Of a stretch of DNA of 64,000 bases, positions 1-9,113 are shown in pieces. The notes beneath the pieces are model-generated. The model made no database searches. It was not told where the DNA came from and worked only from the letters and a program-made list of their open reading frames with translations. Both the position numbers and the translations under genes were made by a program. Each line of letters begins with the position of its first letter. Within the stretch, counting starts at the first letter, position 1. The DNA is taken from contig NZ_FOIR01000001.1 of NCBI RefSeq assembly GCF_900111145.1, positions 193,501 to 257,500 of the forward strand, written 5' to 3'. Source of the stretch: Roseivirga pacifica (GTDB taxonomy: Bacteria; Bacteroidota; Bacteroidia; Cytophagales; Cyclobacteriaceae).

Positions 1-1237
1 GGAAAAGCGGAATAGTACCGCCTATGCTAACCGCTACAATTGTATTAATGGCCAAAGCACCACCTACTACCAAACCCAAATAGCCATTGCCTTGGTACAA
101 AAAGGCCGCAATACCGATGAGAATTCCCAGTACCACTCCGTTGATTAAACCTACCTTTATTTCTTGCCAAAGTACACGCGCCAGTTCATATGGCTTTACC
201 ACACCTAGCGAAAGCTCGCGTAAACTTACCGCTACAGCCTGGTTACCAGAACAGCCACTCATGTCGGAAATTACCGGAAGGAAAACCGCCAATGCAATCA
301 CCTGCTCTAACGTATCTTGATACAGCGCAATAACGCTTGCCGCAATTATATTGAGCAAAATATTTACCGAAAGCCAAGACAGCCTTCGCTTAGAACGCAG
401 CAAAACTGGCATGGTCCTCAGCTCTTCACCACCTACGATACCTTGGGTCTCTAGCATTTCGTAATTACTCCTGCCCGACTCCGCTTCTTGCACATCTCTA
501 CGCAGCACCAAACCGAGCAACTGCTCTTGTTCGTCAACCACTGGCACGCCAAAGAAATCGTACTTATGAAAAAACTCAATCAGGTCGTCCAATCCATCGG
601 AATCGCGTACTGTAAATGCCTTGGTGTTCACGATACTGCGCAGCTTAGTATTGCCACGAGAAAGCACCACATCGCGCATTTGCAGTACGCCTAAAAAGCG
701 CCCTTCTTCCAATACATAAATGTATTGCACATGATAATCTTCATAAACATCTGCTTTTTGCTGCAGTTCTGCGGTAATCTGTCCCACCGTCATGTCGGCT
801 TCAAAGGCTAAGTATTCCGTCACCATTAAACCACCCGCACAATCGCTGTCGTAGCCAATGAGCTTGCGCACATTCTCTGCCTCAGCCGGAATCATTTCAT
901 CCAGAATAGCATTGGCATCTTCCTCATCCAGCTCAGCGATAATATCTACCTGATCGTCACTGTAAAGCTCATTCAGAATGGAAGCGGCTGTTTCGTTATC
1001 TATTTCTTCAATGGTTTGAACAGCCTGCGACTGCGGCACCAGTTCTAGCAACTTGGCGCCATTTTCAGAAGAAATAAGATCGAGAAGCAAGGCCCGTTGC
1101 TCTTTATTCAGGTGGCTAAATGCATGCACAATTTCATCCGCCTTCATGGCTTCTAACAAATCATGCAAGTCATCTTCGTTACCCGCCTCAATGAGCGACT
1201 CTAGTATTTCGATATTCCGCTTCTCGATATTCTCCAT
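1..1237 (-). CDS. mgtE: Magnesium transporter MgtE (3' end outside window)
   Basis: Mg2+ uptake channel of the inner membrane. About 412 codons are visible. An N-terminal acidic helical domain (roughly residues 1-125, with repeated EIDNETAA/ELDEEDAN-type helices) is followed by a CBS pair (about 130-250) and the start of the membrane domain, which contains the family-typical stretch LPVISDMSGCSGNQA. The ATG at 1237 starts MENIEKRNIEILESL. The reading frame is still open at base 1, so the last transmembrane helices lie outside the window. It is followed upstream (minus-strand order) by the AstE-like gene, whose stop is only 5 bp before this start, so the two are probably cotranscribed. In this family the N and CBS domains sense cytosolic Mg2+. 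Confidence 0.95.
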   Translation of the reverse strand, partial: MENIEKRNIEILESLIEAGNEDDLHDLLEAMKADEIVHAFSHLNKEQRALLLDLISSENGAKLLELVPQSQAVQTIEEIDNETAASILNELYSDDQVDIIAELDEEDANAILDEMIPAEAENVRKLIGYDSDCAGGLMVTEYLAFEADMTVGQITAELQQKADVYEDYHVQYIYVLEEGRFLGVLQMRDVVLSRGNTKLRSIVNTKAFTVRDSDGLDDLIEFFHKYDFFGVPVVDEQEQLLGLVLRRDVQEAESGRSNYEMLETQGIVGGEELRTMPVLLRSKRRLSWLSVNILLNIIAASVIALYQDTLEQVIALAVFLPVISDMSGCSGNQAVAVSLRELSLGVVKPYELARVLWQEIKVGLINGVVLGILIGIAAFLYQGNGYLGLVVGGALAINTIVAVSIGGTIPLF

Positions 1238-1242
1238 TCAAT

Positions 1243-2190
1243 CTACTTTTTCACACCAATGTGCATTATTGCATCTCCCTGATGCACAATTGGGTTATGG
1301 TTTAAACCAATTACATAACCGTTTGCTGGGCTTTTAATTCGGCTTTTCGAAGCCCCAAACGGGTCGCTAATATAGCCCACTATCTGGTTTTTGTGCACCT
1401 CATCGCCATAGGCTATCAGCGTATGGAAAATTCCAGAGTTTTTTGCCCGCACCCACGATGAGTTCTTTACGGTTATAGGTTTTCTATCAGCTACCGGTGC
1501 CCGCTCGCGCATGCCCAAGTATTTCATAACACGTAAGGCTCCTTCAATTCCTTGCTCAATAGCATATTCGTCAAATCGGGTAGACTCGCCACCTTCATAC
1601 ACCAAAATATGCTTACCCATTCGCGCAGCAGTTTGCCTTAGCGATTTTGGTCTGTATGGCGCGTTTATGATAAATGGGGGCTGAAAAACATCGGCTATTT
1701 TGGCGTTCTTTTCGTCCTTTAAAACACAGCGCAATTGCGGAAAGTTAGTTCGCTCTGCCCCTCCGGTATGGAAGTCTAAGCCAACATCTATCTTCGGGAT
1801 AATATTGTGCGTAAGGTAATGCGCCACACGCGAAGCCAAAGAGCCATTTTTATTTCCCGGAAAAGAACGGTTTACATCTTTGCCATCGGGCACATAGCGG
1901 CTAAAGTGAATAAAACCGTACATGTTGATGATTGGAATACAAATGACCGTACCAATTTTAGGTCGATGCCATTCGTGCTCAATAATTCGTCTTACAATCT
2001 CAATTCCGTTTACTTCATCGCCATGAAGGCCTCCGCTGAGCAGCAGCGTTGGGCCATCCTCCATGGCCCTTGCTACAGTTATGTTCAAATCTATAGAAGA
2101 ATGCGAAGGCAATTTGCCGATGTTCACATTGATAACGGCTTCCTCGCCCGGCAAAATTTGCTTTCCGCTAATAATTAAAGGTGCTCTCAT
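1243..2190 (-). CDS. Succinylglutamate desuccinylase/aspartoacylase-family zinc hydrolase
   Basis: A 315-residue M14-type zinc-dependent amidohydrolase of the AstE/AspA superfamily. The first zinc motif is visible as GGLHGDEVNGIE near residue 55 (His and Glu ligands). The third ligand His is probably in DVGLDFHTGG near residue 140. The C-terminal half contains a beta-rich segment (SGIFHTLIAYGDEVHKNQIVGYI) typical of this subfamily and resembling a lipoyl/barrel fold. The exact substrate cannot be read from sequence; family members cleave N-acyl amino acids. The gene overlaps the GNAT-nitrilase gene by 4 bp and lies 5 bp before mgtE, which indicates a three-gene operon. Confidence 0.85.
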   Translation of the reverse strand: MRAPLIISGKQILPGEEAVINVNIGKLPSHSSIDLNITVARAMEDGPTLLLSGGLHGDEVNGIEIVRRIIEHEWHRPKIGTVICIPIINMYGFIHFSRYVPDGKDVNRSFPGNKNGSLASRVAHYLTHNIIPKIDVGLDFHTGGAERTNFPQLRCVLKDEKNAKIADVFQPPFIINAPYRPKSLRQTAARMGKHILVYEGGESTRFDEYAIEQGIEGALRVMKYLGMRERAPVADRKPITVKNSSWVRAKNSGIFHTLIAYGDEVHKNQIVGYISDPFGASKSRIKSPANGYVIGLNHNPIVHQGDAIMHIGVKK

Positions 2191-3716
2191 AAGCTTCTTT
2201 TAGTAATCACATCGTAGAGGTCTTTTCTACGATCTTTCAAGTTGCGCACCGCGCCATTGTTGTGCAGCTCCCAAAGTAGGTCCATATCTACATCGGCCAC
2301 CAAAATCATTTCAGTATTTGGAGTAGCCTCGGCTTTTATACCCGTTGTCGGAAAGGCAAAATCGCATGGCGTAAACACCACCGACTGTGCAAACTGAATA
2401 TCCATGTTTTCTACTTTTGGCAGGTTGCCCACACTACCGGCAATGGCCACATAACATTCGTTTTCTATAGCCCTTGCCCTAGCGCAATATCGCACACGCG
2501 AGTAACCGTTTTGGGTGTCGGTAAGGAACGGCACAAAGAGAATATTCATTCCCTGTTCGGCCAAAATTCGCGGTAATTCAGGGAACTCCACATCGTAGCA
2601 GATCAAAATGCCAATTGGGCCACAGTCAGTTTCGAACACCTTGATCTCATTGCCACCTGTTAGTCCCCAATATTTTTCTTCGTCTGGTGTTACATGCAGC
2701 TTGGTGTACTGCTCGTAAGTACCATCTCTTCGGCACAAAAAACCTACATTGTTCAAGGTTTGGCCTTCCAGTTTAGGCATGCTACCGGTTATGATATTCA
2801 CATTGTACGTAATAGCCAACCGCGAAAAACGCTCCCTGATCTCATCGGTATACTCGGCTAGTTTCCGAATAGCCTGAGCCTCTGTCAGGTCATTGTATTC
2901 GGCCATTAATGGTGCATTGAAAAACTCTGGAAAGAGCACAAAGTCGCTCTTATAACTGGCTACTGCATCAACAAAGAACTCCACTTGATCGAACAATTCG
3001 CCAATGCCATTATAAAGGCGCATTTGCCATTGAATAAGCCCAAGCCTAACTACCGTTTTCGGAAGGTTTATCTTGTCATCGTTCTCCTCGTAGTTAATAT
3101 TGTTCCATTCCATGAGTACCGCAAACTCCTTCGACTCGGCATCATCAGGCATGTAATTACGCAGCACCTTGAGTACGTGAAAATCGTTGCTCAACTGAAA
3201 ATTGAGTGTAGGATCGTGAATCTCGAGCTGCTGTACTTTTTTAATGTATTGCGAAGGCCTCAGCTCCTTGGAAAACTTATGATAATTCGGAATTCTTCCG
3301 CCAAACATTATAGCTTCTAAATTCAAACTTTCACAAAGCTCTTTGCGGGCATCGTACAACCTTCTACCCAAGCGCATTCCCCTAAATTCAGGTTTAATGA
3401 ACATTTCTATTCCGTACAGCACATTACCTTTTGAGTCGTGCGTGCTAAAGGTATAGTTACCCGTAACCTGAGCATAAGTATGGTTATCTCCATACTTTTT
3501 GTAGTCCAAAATCAAACTTAAAGCGCAACCCGCTATTTGTCCATCGGCCAGAATTACCAACTGACCTTCAGGAAAAACATCGATCAACTTCTGAATATGA
3601 CCTTTATTCCAAAAGTCACCAGTCCAGTTGCTATAGGCCTCGTGCATCGACTCTTGCAAATTGGCAAAGTCGCTTAGCTCCAAATGCCTCAGCTCAATTT
3701 TCTGTATCTCTTTCAT
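2187..3716 (-). CDS. Bifunctional GNAT acetyltransferase / carbon-nitrogen hydrolase
   Basis: A two-domain protein of 509 residues from the preferred ATG at 3716 (MKEIQKIELRHLELSDF). An in-frame ATG at 3764 would add 16 residues that do not look like part of the domain. The N-terminal ~190 residues form a GNAT fold (FIKPEFRGMRLGRRLYDARK, the acetyl-CoA loop). The C-terminal ~260 residues form a nitrilase fold with the Glu-Lys-Cys triad: PEFF, YTKLHVTPDEE and GILICYDVEFPE. This fusion is a recognised architecture in Bacteroidota; its substrate is not known to me. The 4-bp overlap with the AstE-like deacylase suggests that both act on acylated or amidated small molecules, which is an inference. 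Confidence 0.88.
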   Translation of the reverse strand: MKEIQKIELRHLELSDFANLQESMHEAYSNWTGDFWNKGHIQKLIDVFPEGQLVILADGQIAGCALSLILDYKKYGDNHTYAQVTGNYTFSTHDSKGNVLYGIEMFIKPEFRGMRLGRRLYDARKELCESLNLEAIMFGGRIPNYHKFSKELRPSQYIKKVQQLEIHDPTLNFQLSNDFHVLKVLRNYMPDDAESKEFAVLMEWNNINYEENDDKINLPKTVVRLGLIQWQMRLYNGIGELFDQVEFFVDAVASYKSDFVLFPEFFNAPLMAEYNDLTEAQAIRKLAEYTDEIRERFSRLAITYNVNIITGSMPKLEGQTLNNVGFLCRRDGTYEQYTKLHVTPDEEKYWGLTGGNEIKVFETDCGPIGILICYDVEFPELPRILAEQGMNILFVPFLTDTQNGYSRVRYCARARAIENECYVAIAGSVGNLPKVENMDIQFAQSVVFTPCDFAFPTTGIKAEATPNTEMILVADVDMDLLWELHNNGAVRNLKDRRKDLYDVITKRSL

Positions 3717-4108
3717 TCGTGTTTGAATATAAGCAAAGCAAGAATGAATTGATTTGATTAGCAAATAAGTATTTAAGTGATTTTGTGCCTTTACTGATTA
3801 AAAAATTGCCCTGCAGACTGTGTATAGGCATGTTTAATTTATGAGCGGGTATTTAAAACAATAATATCTTGACTTATTAGGTTAAATAATTGAACTTTAA
3901 TACAGTATTACAAAAAAGACTACTTAGCGAAGTAATTATTTCAGGTTAAAAAAATACTATTTAGTTAAAACAGCGTTCATACAATATACTCTACATACTC
4001 TTTCGTTAAGTAGATAATTTATAGTTCATATACTATATATTTTGGTTGAAGAAAAGGAGTCCTTACGGGACTCCTTTGTGTTTAGATCGAGGCAATTAAA
4101 ATTGCTCG
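3717..4108. other. AT-rich intergenic region
   Basis: This 392-bp stretch has no credible gene. It is strongly AT-rich and should contain the promoter for the minus-strand GNAT-nitrilase operon, but I found no clear TAnnTTTG element. Its right part contains the hairpin annotated separately at 4053-4077. Confidence 0.6.
4053..4077 (-). terminator. Hairpin terminator after the DegP-like gene
   Basis: A perfect 10-bp inverted repeat (AAAGGAGTCC / GGACTCCTTT) with loop TTACG begins about 32 bp past the stop codon of the minus-strand protease gene. Read on the minus strand it is followed by TTCTTCAACC, so the U-tract is weak. Confidence 0.65.
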
Positions 4109-5137
4109 CTAATTTTTCAGCACCACCTCTTCCCCGGCTCGCAGTACGGTTAGCTCAAGCTTTGGCTGCTCCCCTTCTCGTGCTTTTAAGGCCTCGGCCA
4201 GTTTATTTATGCTCGCTTCGTCCGTTGCTATTTTAATTCCGTTAATGGCAAGAATTATATCTCCTCCTAACAAGATCGGTTCATCCTCAATTACAGACTT
4301 AACGGTACCGCCCTTTACTCCTAAAAGCCCCATTGGCGAAAGCAACACTACTTTTTGCACCAACATTCCATTAGCCTGAGGCAGATTGAAAATCTTGGCC
4401 ATATCACCTGTGAGCATGTAGCCATCGATTCCTGTCCAAATGAGGCCTTCGTTGTAAAGCACTTCTTTAGCAATATTGGAGGTAGCCGCAAAGCCAATGC
4501 CTTCAAAACCGCCCGACTGCGACAAAATGTAACTTACTATGCCTACCACCTGGCCTTTGGTATTAAACATTGGTCCGCCTGAGTTGCCTCTGTTTATAGC
4601 CGCATCGGTTTGAAAGAACTCCAAACTAACCAGTGCATTCGAAATCTTATTGCTCTTTTGTTTTCCACTTATGTAGCCCGAAGAAAAGGAGTAAGTAAGC
4701 CCTAAAGGTGCTCCTATAATAAACACCTGATTACCCACCTCCATTTTATCGCTGTCGCCAAGTTCAATAATGGTTGGATTCTTTTTGGCCCAATTGAGTT
4801 TGAGCAAGGCTACATCGGCCGTTTTGGAAATAGCCGCTACATCGGCAGGAATCGATTCGCCATCGCGAAAATGAATAAGAATGCTTTCGGCAGTTTGCAC
4901 TACATGCGCTGCGGTCATTAAATGATGCTCATCAACCAGAAAGCCAGTACCAAGTCCACTAACGGAAACTTCTTGTTTATGGTCGCTTTTGCCTACAATC
5001 TCGTGTTCGGTTACTTCTATAATCGCAACACCGTCTACTACTTTTTTATAAACCTTGTTTAAATCTTGGGCATTGAGGCATGAAAAAGTGAACAAGAGCG
5101 CCAGCGAGCACACCAGCCTGAAGGAAATATTTTTCAT
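4109..5137 (-). CDS. DegP/HtrA-like trypsin-fold serine protease with PDZ-like domain
   Basis: A 342-residue exported protease for envelope protein quality control. The N-terminus has a signal peptide (FRLVCSLALLFTFSCLNAQ; cleavage after AQ, or lipidation at the Cys). The catalytic triad is visible: His in LMTAAHVV, Asp in KTADVALLK and Ser in RGNSGGPM. The C-terminal ~110 residues contain a PDZ-like segment (ANGMLVQKVVLLSPM, then LLGGDIILAINGIKI). It is shorter than classical DegP (about 450 residues) because there is only one PDZ, as in DegS-type proteins. It lies 39 bp downstream of the methyltransferase gene on the same strand and may share its promoter. Confidence 0.9.
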   Translation of the reverse strand: MKNISFRLVCSLALLFTFSCLNAQDLNKVYKKVVDGVAIIEVTEHEIVGKSDHKQEVSVSGLGTGFLVDEHHLMTAAHVVQTAESILIHFRDGESIPADVAAISKTADVALLKLNWAKKNPTIIELGDSDKMEVGNQVFIIGAPLGLTYSFSSGYISGKQKSNKISNALVSLEFFQTDAAINRGNSGGPMFNTKGQVVGIVSYILSQSGGFEGIGFAATSNIAKEVLYNEGLIWTGIDGYMLTGDMAKIFNLPQANGMLVQKVVLLSPMGLLGVKGGTVKSVIEDEPILLGGDIILAINGIKIATDEASINKLAEALKAREGEQPKLELTVLRAGEEVVLKN

Positions 5138-5176
5138 CTTAGTTAAGTGGAATTGTTTCCACCTAAGTTGATAAAA

Positions 5177-5950
5177 TTATTTCTTAACTACTAAGAATAA
5201 GTCGAGCGCCTCATCGGCATTTTCGCTCAAGAAGTAATCATCGTGATTGATTTCTGCAACTAGTCCTGTATTTCCTTTATTCAGTTTGTTACGGTTCATT
5301 CTATTCAGAATGTCGTAAGGAATACGAAGAATCGGTGCGGGCAATCTGTATTGTAAATTCAAAATATCGAAACGGGTAATTCGCTCTACCGACTTTTTGT
5401 TCTGCGCGTAGTATTCCATCACCTTTTCGTTACCGGCAACGCCCTTCACTTCTACCTCAGAAAAGTATTTTTTGGCCAAATCCGTTAATTGCTGCGCAGT
5501 ATATTCTCGTACATGCCAAGGGTTACGGGTCAGGGTTTTTTTGATGTTCGGAGTGGTTAACACGGCTGTTCCTCCCGGCTTTAGCACACGATGGATTTCT
5601 GCTAAAAATTCCGCATCCTTCTTCACATGTTCAATTACCTGAAAAGAGACTATGCTATCGAAAGTGTTGTCGCTAAGGTTGGAAAACGGAGGAAAAACAG
5701 CCTGCTCAAAAGTCACCTCTGGAAACTTCGGCTTTAACTTATCAATCACCTCCTGAATCTTATCTAAGGCTGTATAATGCTCCACCAAAGGTGAAAGCAA
5801 AGCCACACCACGGCCTTCACCACAGCCCAGTTCCAACAGACTTCCACTTACGTAGGGCATGGCCAAATAATAAGCCTGCAGCAACCGCTGATGGATTGGA
5901 TTGTCTGAAACCAACTGATCTGACGCTATTTCCGTTGTGTAAGTAGCCAT
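5177..5950 (-). CDS. Class I SAM-dependent methyltransferase
   Basis: A 257-residue Rossmann-fold methyltransferase. Motif I is LLELGCGEGRGVALL near residue 40, motif II is TALDKIQEVI, and the post-I/IV region reads FDSIVSFQVIEHV followed by HRVLKPGGTAVLTTPN, all typical of Methyltransf_11/25 proteins. The substrate cannot be deduced. Orthologues in Bacteroidota are conserved small-molecule or lipid methyltransferases. A consensus -7 promoter element lies 14 bp upstream of the ATG. Confidence 0.85.
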   Translation of the reverse strand: MATYTTEIASDQLVSDNPIHQRLLQAYYLAMPYVSGSLLELGCGEGRGVALLSPLVEHYTALDKIQEVIDKLKPKFPEVTFEQAVFPPFSNLSDNTFDSIVSFQVIEHVKKDAEFLAEIHRVLKPGGTAVLTTPNIKKTLTRNPWHVREYTAQQLTDLAKKYFSEVEVKGVAGNEKVMEYYAQNKKSVERITRFDILNLQYRLPAPILRIPYDILNRMNRNKLNKGNTGLVAEINHDDYFLSENADEALDLFLVVKK

Positions 5951-5963
5951 AATAGAATTTTGG

Positions 5964-5972
5964 GCAAAATTA
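5964..5972 (-). promoter_or_regulatory. Bacteroidota -7 promoter element (methyltransferase gene)
   Basis: On the minus strand the sequence TAATTTTGC matches the TAnnTTTGC consensus. It ends 14 bp before the ATG at 5950, so the 5' leader would be very short. A TTG triplet 24 bp further upstream could be a weak -33 element. Confidence 0.5.
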
Positions 5973-6056
5973 ATGCAATTGCTGAGATTGCCCTACCAAT
6001 GGCAAAAATGTTGGAGCAGAGATGTTTTCTAAAGAGAATAAGAATAACTTTAAACT

Positions 6057-7271
6057 ATGAGAAGTTGGCTAATTGGCATTTGTTTGGTTGCAACAAGCCT
6101 TGCAGCACATGCGCAAAGCAGAATGAGCAGCGCAGAACTGAGCTATCAATACAATCTGCAAAACGAGTTTTTAATGAGCCACAAACTGGCCTCTCAAGCC
6201 AGTGAATACAAACTGTTCTTGCATTTTAGCCTGAACAGCGGTAATGTAAAAATCAGCGATTTCGAAATAAAATACGACCTGCGCAGCGATTATATGGATG
6301 AACGGGACGTAAACAGCAGCATCCAGATCGACTCTACAAATGTTATTGATGTGGCCTTTAGAGAGTTTGTTTTCGAAGTGCCTTTTAGTGTTGAAAACAA
6401 CGAAACGATAATGGTGGTAGACGTTTACAACATTCAAAAAGACAAACACTACTATTACGACATACCACTTAAAGTTGGAGAAACTGCTCCGGCTTCATTC
6501 CTTGTTTATCAGGCAGAAAAAGACATCCCACTCTTTCAAAAATACCTAAACAAGGGAATTCCTGTACGATTTAAGAAAGTGTTTGGTCAAGAATCAAACT
6601 ATCAGATTTCGGGCATGGAAAACAACAGGGCTTTTCCTGCCCCACCTTTTGACGAGGCAGAAAGAGGCGCTCCGTTAAGAATTTCTATCGATACGCTTTT
6701 TGGTGCAAATGAGAATGAAGTTTTCACCTTTCACAACCAGGGCTTTTACAAAATAAGTGCTAGCAATAACACTGAGGCAGTGGTTCCTTTATTAGTTATG
6801 GATAACTTTTATCCTTATTACGAAGACTATTCGGAGCTGGTAAAACCTTTGGTTTTTTTAAGTACAAATGAGGAATTCACCTCACTTAGAGCGGACTCCG
6901 ATACCCGTGCAGCATTTGAGCTTTTTGTTCAGAACACCATTTCTTCTAACGAAAAAATGGCCAAGGACTTTATTAAGTATTATTACCGCAGGCTCAGAAA
7001 ATCGGCTTGGTTGTTTTCTTCTGATAGAGAAGGATGGAAAACCGATCGCGGTATGGTTTATCAAATTTTTGGCGACCCAATTCAAGTTTTTCGCAATGAA
7101 AATACCGAGCTTTGGGTTTATTCTTCGGCTAAAGGAGGAAAGATGCGATTCGTTTTTGAATTAACTATTGAAGACGGGTTGAGAAAATATAAGCTGTTGA
7201 GGGGAAAGCGCTACCGCGAAGATTGGATGACAGCCGTAACCCAATGGCGCGCAGGCAGAATAATTGAGTAA
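6057..7271 (+). CDS. GWxTD domain-containing protein
   Basis: A 404-residue exported protein with a signal peptide (MRSWLIGICLVATSLAAHAQ). Near residue 320 it has the defining sequence SDREGWKTDRGMVYQIFGDP, which matches the GWxTD domain found in Bacteroidota and a few other phyla. The function of this family is not established. It is divergent from the methyltransferase gene, and its stop codon overlaps the rlmB start by one base (TAATG), so the two are translationally linked. Confidence 0.88.
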   Translation: MRSWLIGICLVATSLAAHAQSRMSSAELSYQYNLQNEFLMSHKLASQASEYKLFLHFSLNSGNVKISDFEIKYDLRSDYMDERDVNSSIQIDSTNVIDVAFREFVFEVPFSVENNETIMVVDVYNIQKDKHYYYDIPLKVGETAPASFLVYQAEKDIPLFQKYLNKGIPVRFKKVFGQESNYQISGMENNRAFPAPPFDEAERGAPLRISIDTLFGANENEVFTFHNQGFYKISASNNTEAVVPLLVMDNFYPYYEDYSELVKPLVFLSTNEEFTSLRADSDTRAAFELFVQNTISSNEKMAKDFIKYYYRRLRKSAWLFSSDREGWKTDRGMVYQIFGDPIQVFRNENTELWVYSSAKGGKMRFVFELTIEDGLRKYKLLRGKRYREDWMTAVTQWRAGRIIE

Positions 7272-8023
7272 TGCACCAAAAGAACAAATCTGATTTTATT
7301 TATGGCACTCGTGCCATTATTGAAGCTATTGAAGCGGGTAAGGAAGTTGACAAGCTGATGATTCAGCGCGATGTAAACAATGAACTTACCAGCGAACTAA
7401 TTCGCACAGCACAGCAGCACACCATTCCTTATCAGCGTGTGCCAATTGAAAAGCTGAACCGCATTACACGAAAAAACCACCAAGGAGCCATTGCCTTTAT
7501 TACGCCAATCACTTTTGCTTCATTGGACAACATAATTAGCGAGGCTTATGGCAATGCTGAAACTCCACTCCTGATTATTCTAGACAGAATTACTGATGTG
7601 CGCAACTTTGGCGCCATTGCCCGAACAGCAGAATGTGCGGGTGTACACGGCATAGTGGTTCCAAGCCGCGGCAGTGCTCAAATTGGCTCCGATGCAATGA
7701 AAACTTCAGCCGGGGCACTCAGCTATATTCCGGTTTGCCGATCGATGAACTTAAAGCAAACAATTGAAGAGCTGCAGAATAACGGGGTTCAAATAGTGGC
7801 CTGTACAGAGAAGACCAACGACTCTATTTATGATACTGATTTAAAAGCGCCCACCGCACTTTTAATGGGCTCTGAGGAGGAAGGTATTTCGCCAGAATAT
7901 TTGAAAATGGCAGATAAACACGCCAAACTACCTATGTCGGGCAACATTGAATCGCTCAATGTATCGGTAGCAACTGGCGTATTTATATATGAAGCTATTA
8001 GGCAAAGGAGTATTGCCGACTAG
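7271..8023 (+). CDS. rlmB: 23S rRNA (guanosine-2'-O)-methyltransferase RlmB
   Basis: A SpoU/TrmH-family (SPOUT knot) methyltransferase of 250 residues that 2'-O-methylates a guanosine of 23S rRNA (G2251 in E. coli numbering). The N-terminal ribosome-binding domain is followed by motif 1 (DRITDVRNFGAIARTAEC), motif 2 (LLMGSEEEGIS) and motif 3 (LPMSGNIESLNVSVATGV). It starts within the stop of the GWxTD gene. Its stop codon overlaps the stop of convergent manC in a shared CTAG. Confidence 0.95.
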   Translation: MHQKNKSDFIYGTRAIIEAIEAGKEVDKLMIQRDVNNELTSELIRTAQQHTIPYQRVPIEKLNRITRKNHQGAIAFITPITFASLDNIISEAYGNAETPLLIILDRITDVRNFGAIARTAECAGVHGIVVPSRGSAQIGSDAMKTSAGALSYIPVCRSMNLKQTIEELQNNGVQIVACTEKTNDSIYDTDLKAPTALLMGSEEEGISPEYLKMADKHAKLPMSGNIESLNVSVATGVFIYEAIRQRSIAD

Positions 8024-9090
8024 GCAAACTCCTCTCCAACATCTTTTGCATCGCTAAGAAACTCTCTGAATTTCTTTTCAGCATCCTTTTTACAAACTAG
8101 TACCACGTTGCCCGATTTGGTTACAAGGTAACCGTCAAGGTCTTGCGCTACAATTAGCAGATCATCATCACCTTTTACATAGCAATTTTGCGAATTGTAA
8201 AGGACCGCCTTACCATCAACCACATTGTTGTGTTCGTCTTTCTTTCTTGCCTCGTGCAAAGAGTCCCAGCTCCCCAGATCAGACCAGTCGAAAAGGCCTT
8301 TTACCATGTGAACATCATCCGCCTTTTCCATTATACCATAGTCAATGGAAATACTTTTACACTGAGAATAAGCCTTATCGATAAACGCTTGTTCCTTATC
8401 GGTATAGTAGCTGTCTGCGCCTTCTTCAAAGATTACGGCTATGTCTTTTAGATACTTATTAAAAGCTTTAGTAATGGTATCTATAGACCATATGAATATC
8501 CCGGCATTCCACACAAAATCACCACTTTCAATAAATTTTTGGGCCAATTCCAGCTCTGGTTTCTCTGTAAAGGTTTTTACCTTCTTTACTTTTTCGTCCT
8601 TGTTAGAGTGGTATTGAATATACCCGTAACCTGTTTCTGGTCGGGTTGGCACTATGCCTAAAGTAATTAGCTTGCTAGTCCCTGTAGCCGCATCGATAGC
8701 AGTGGTAAGGTTTTCTTTAAAAACAGCATCCTTAAACACTACATGGTCCGAAGGAGCTACAATCATAATTCCTTCCGGATCCTTCTGCTTTATTTTGAAG
8801 GCTGGGTACGCCACTGCTGCGGCAGTATTTCTACCAATTGGCTCCAAAAGAATCTGGTCGTCCGAAAGCTCAGGAAGCTGCTCTTGAACCAGCCCCTTGT
8901 AGTCTTTATTGGTAATTACATAAATATTATCGCTTGGGCAGATGTTTAAAAAACGGTCGTAAGTCATTTGAATTAATGACCTGCCGGTACCGAGGACATC
9001 TAAAAATTGTTTTGGTTTAGCCGCACGGCTATAGGGCCAAAAGCGGCTACCTATGCCACCGGCCATTATTACTACGTAATTTTGTGCCAT
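8020..9090 (-). CDS. manC: Mannose-1-phosphate guanylyltransferase
   Basis: A 356-residue enzyme that makes GDP-mannose from GTP and mannose 1-phosphate. The N-terminal nucleotide-binding signature reads MAGGIGSRFWPYSRAAKPKQ, followed by GRNTAAAVAYPA and the sugar-binding FTEKPELE. It is the short form, with no fused phosphomannose isomerase domain. It lies 23 bp downstream of kdsD on the same strand. GDP-mannose is the substrate of the epimerase encoded at 45.3-46.2 kb, so this gene probably supplies the glycan locus. Confidence 0.93.
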   Translation of the reverse strand: MAQNYVVIMAGGIGSRFWPYSRAAKPKQFLDVLGTGRSLIQMTYDRFLNICPSDNIYVITNKDYKGLVQEQLPELSDDQILLEPIGRNTAAAVAYPAFKIKQKDPEGIMIVAPSDHVVFKDAVFKENLTTAIDAATGTSKLITLGIVPTRPETGYGYIQYHSNKDEKVKKVKTFTEKPELELAQKFIESGDFVWNAGIFIWSIDTITKAFNKYLKDIAVIFEEGADSYYTDKEQAFIDKAYSQCKSISIDYGIMEKADDVHMVKGLFDWSDLGSWDSLHEARKKDEHNNVVDGKAVLYNSQNCYVKGDDDLLIVAQDLDGYLVTKSGNVVLVCKKDAEKKFREFLSDAKDVGEEFA

Positions 9091-9113
9091 TGTCGAGGTT
9101 AAGGTTAAATCGT

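Noticed and set aside
3765-4050. A small RNA or tRNA in the AT-rich gap
   Set aside because: No cloverleaf or conserved structure could be seen apart from the hairpin at 4053-4077.
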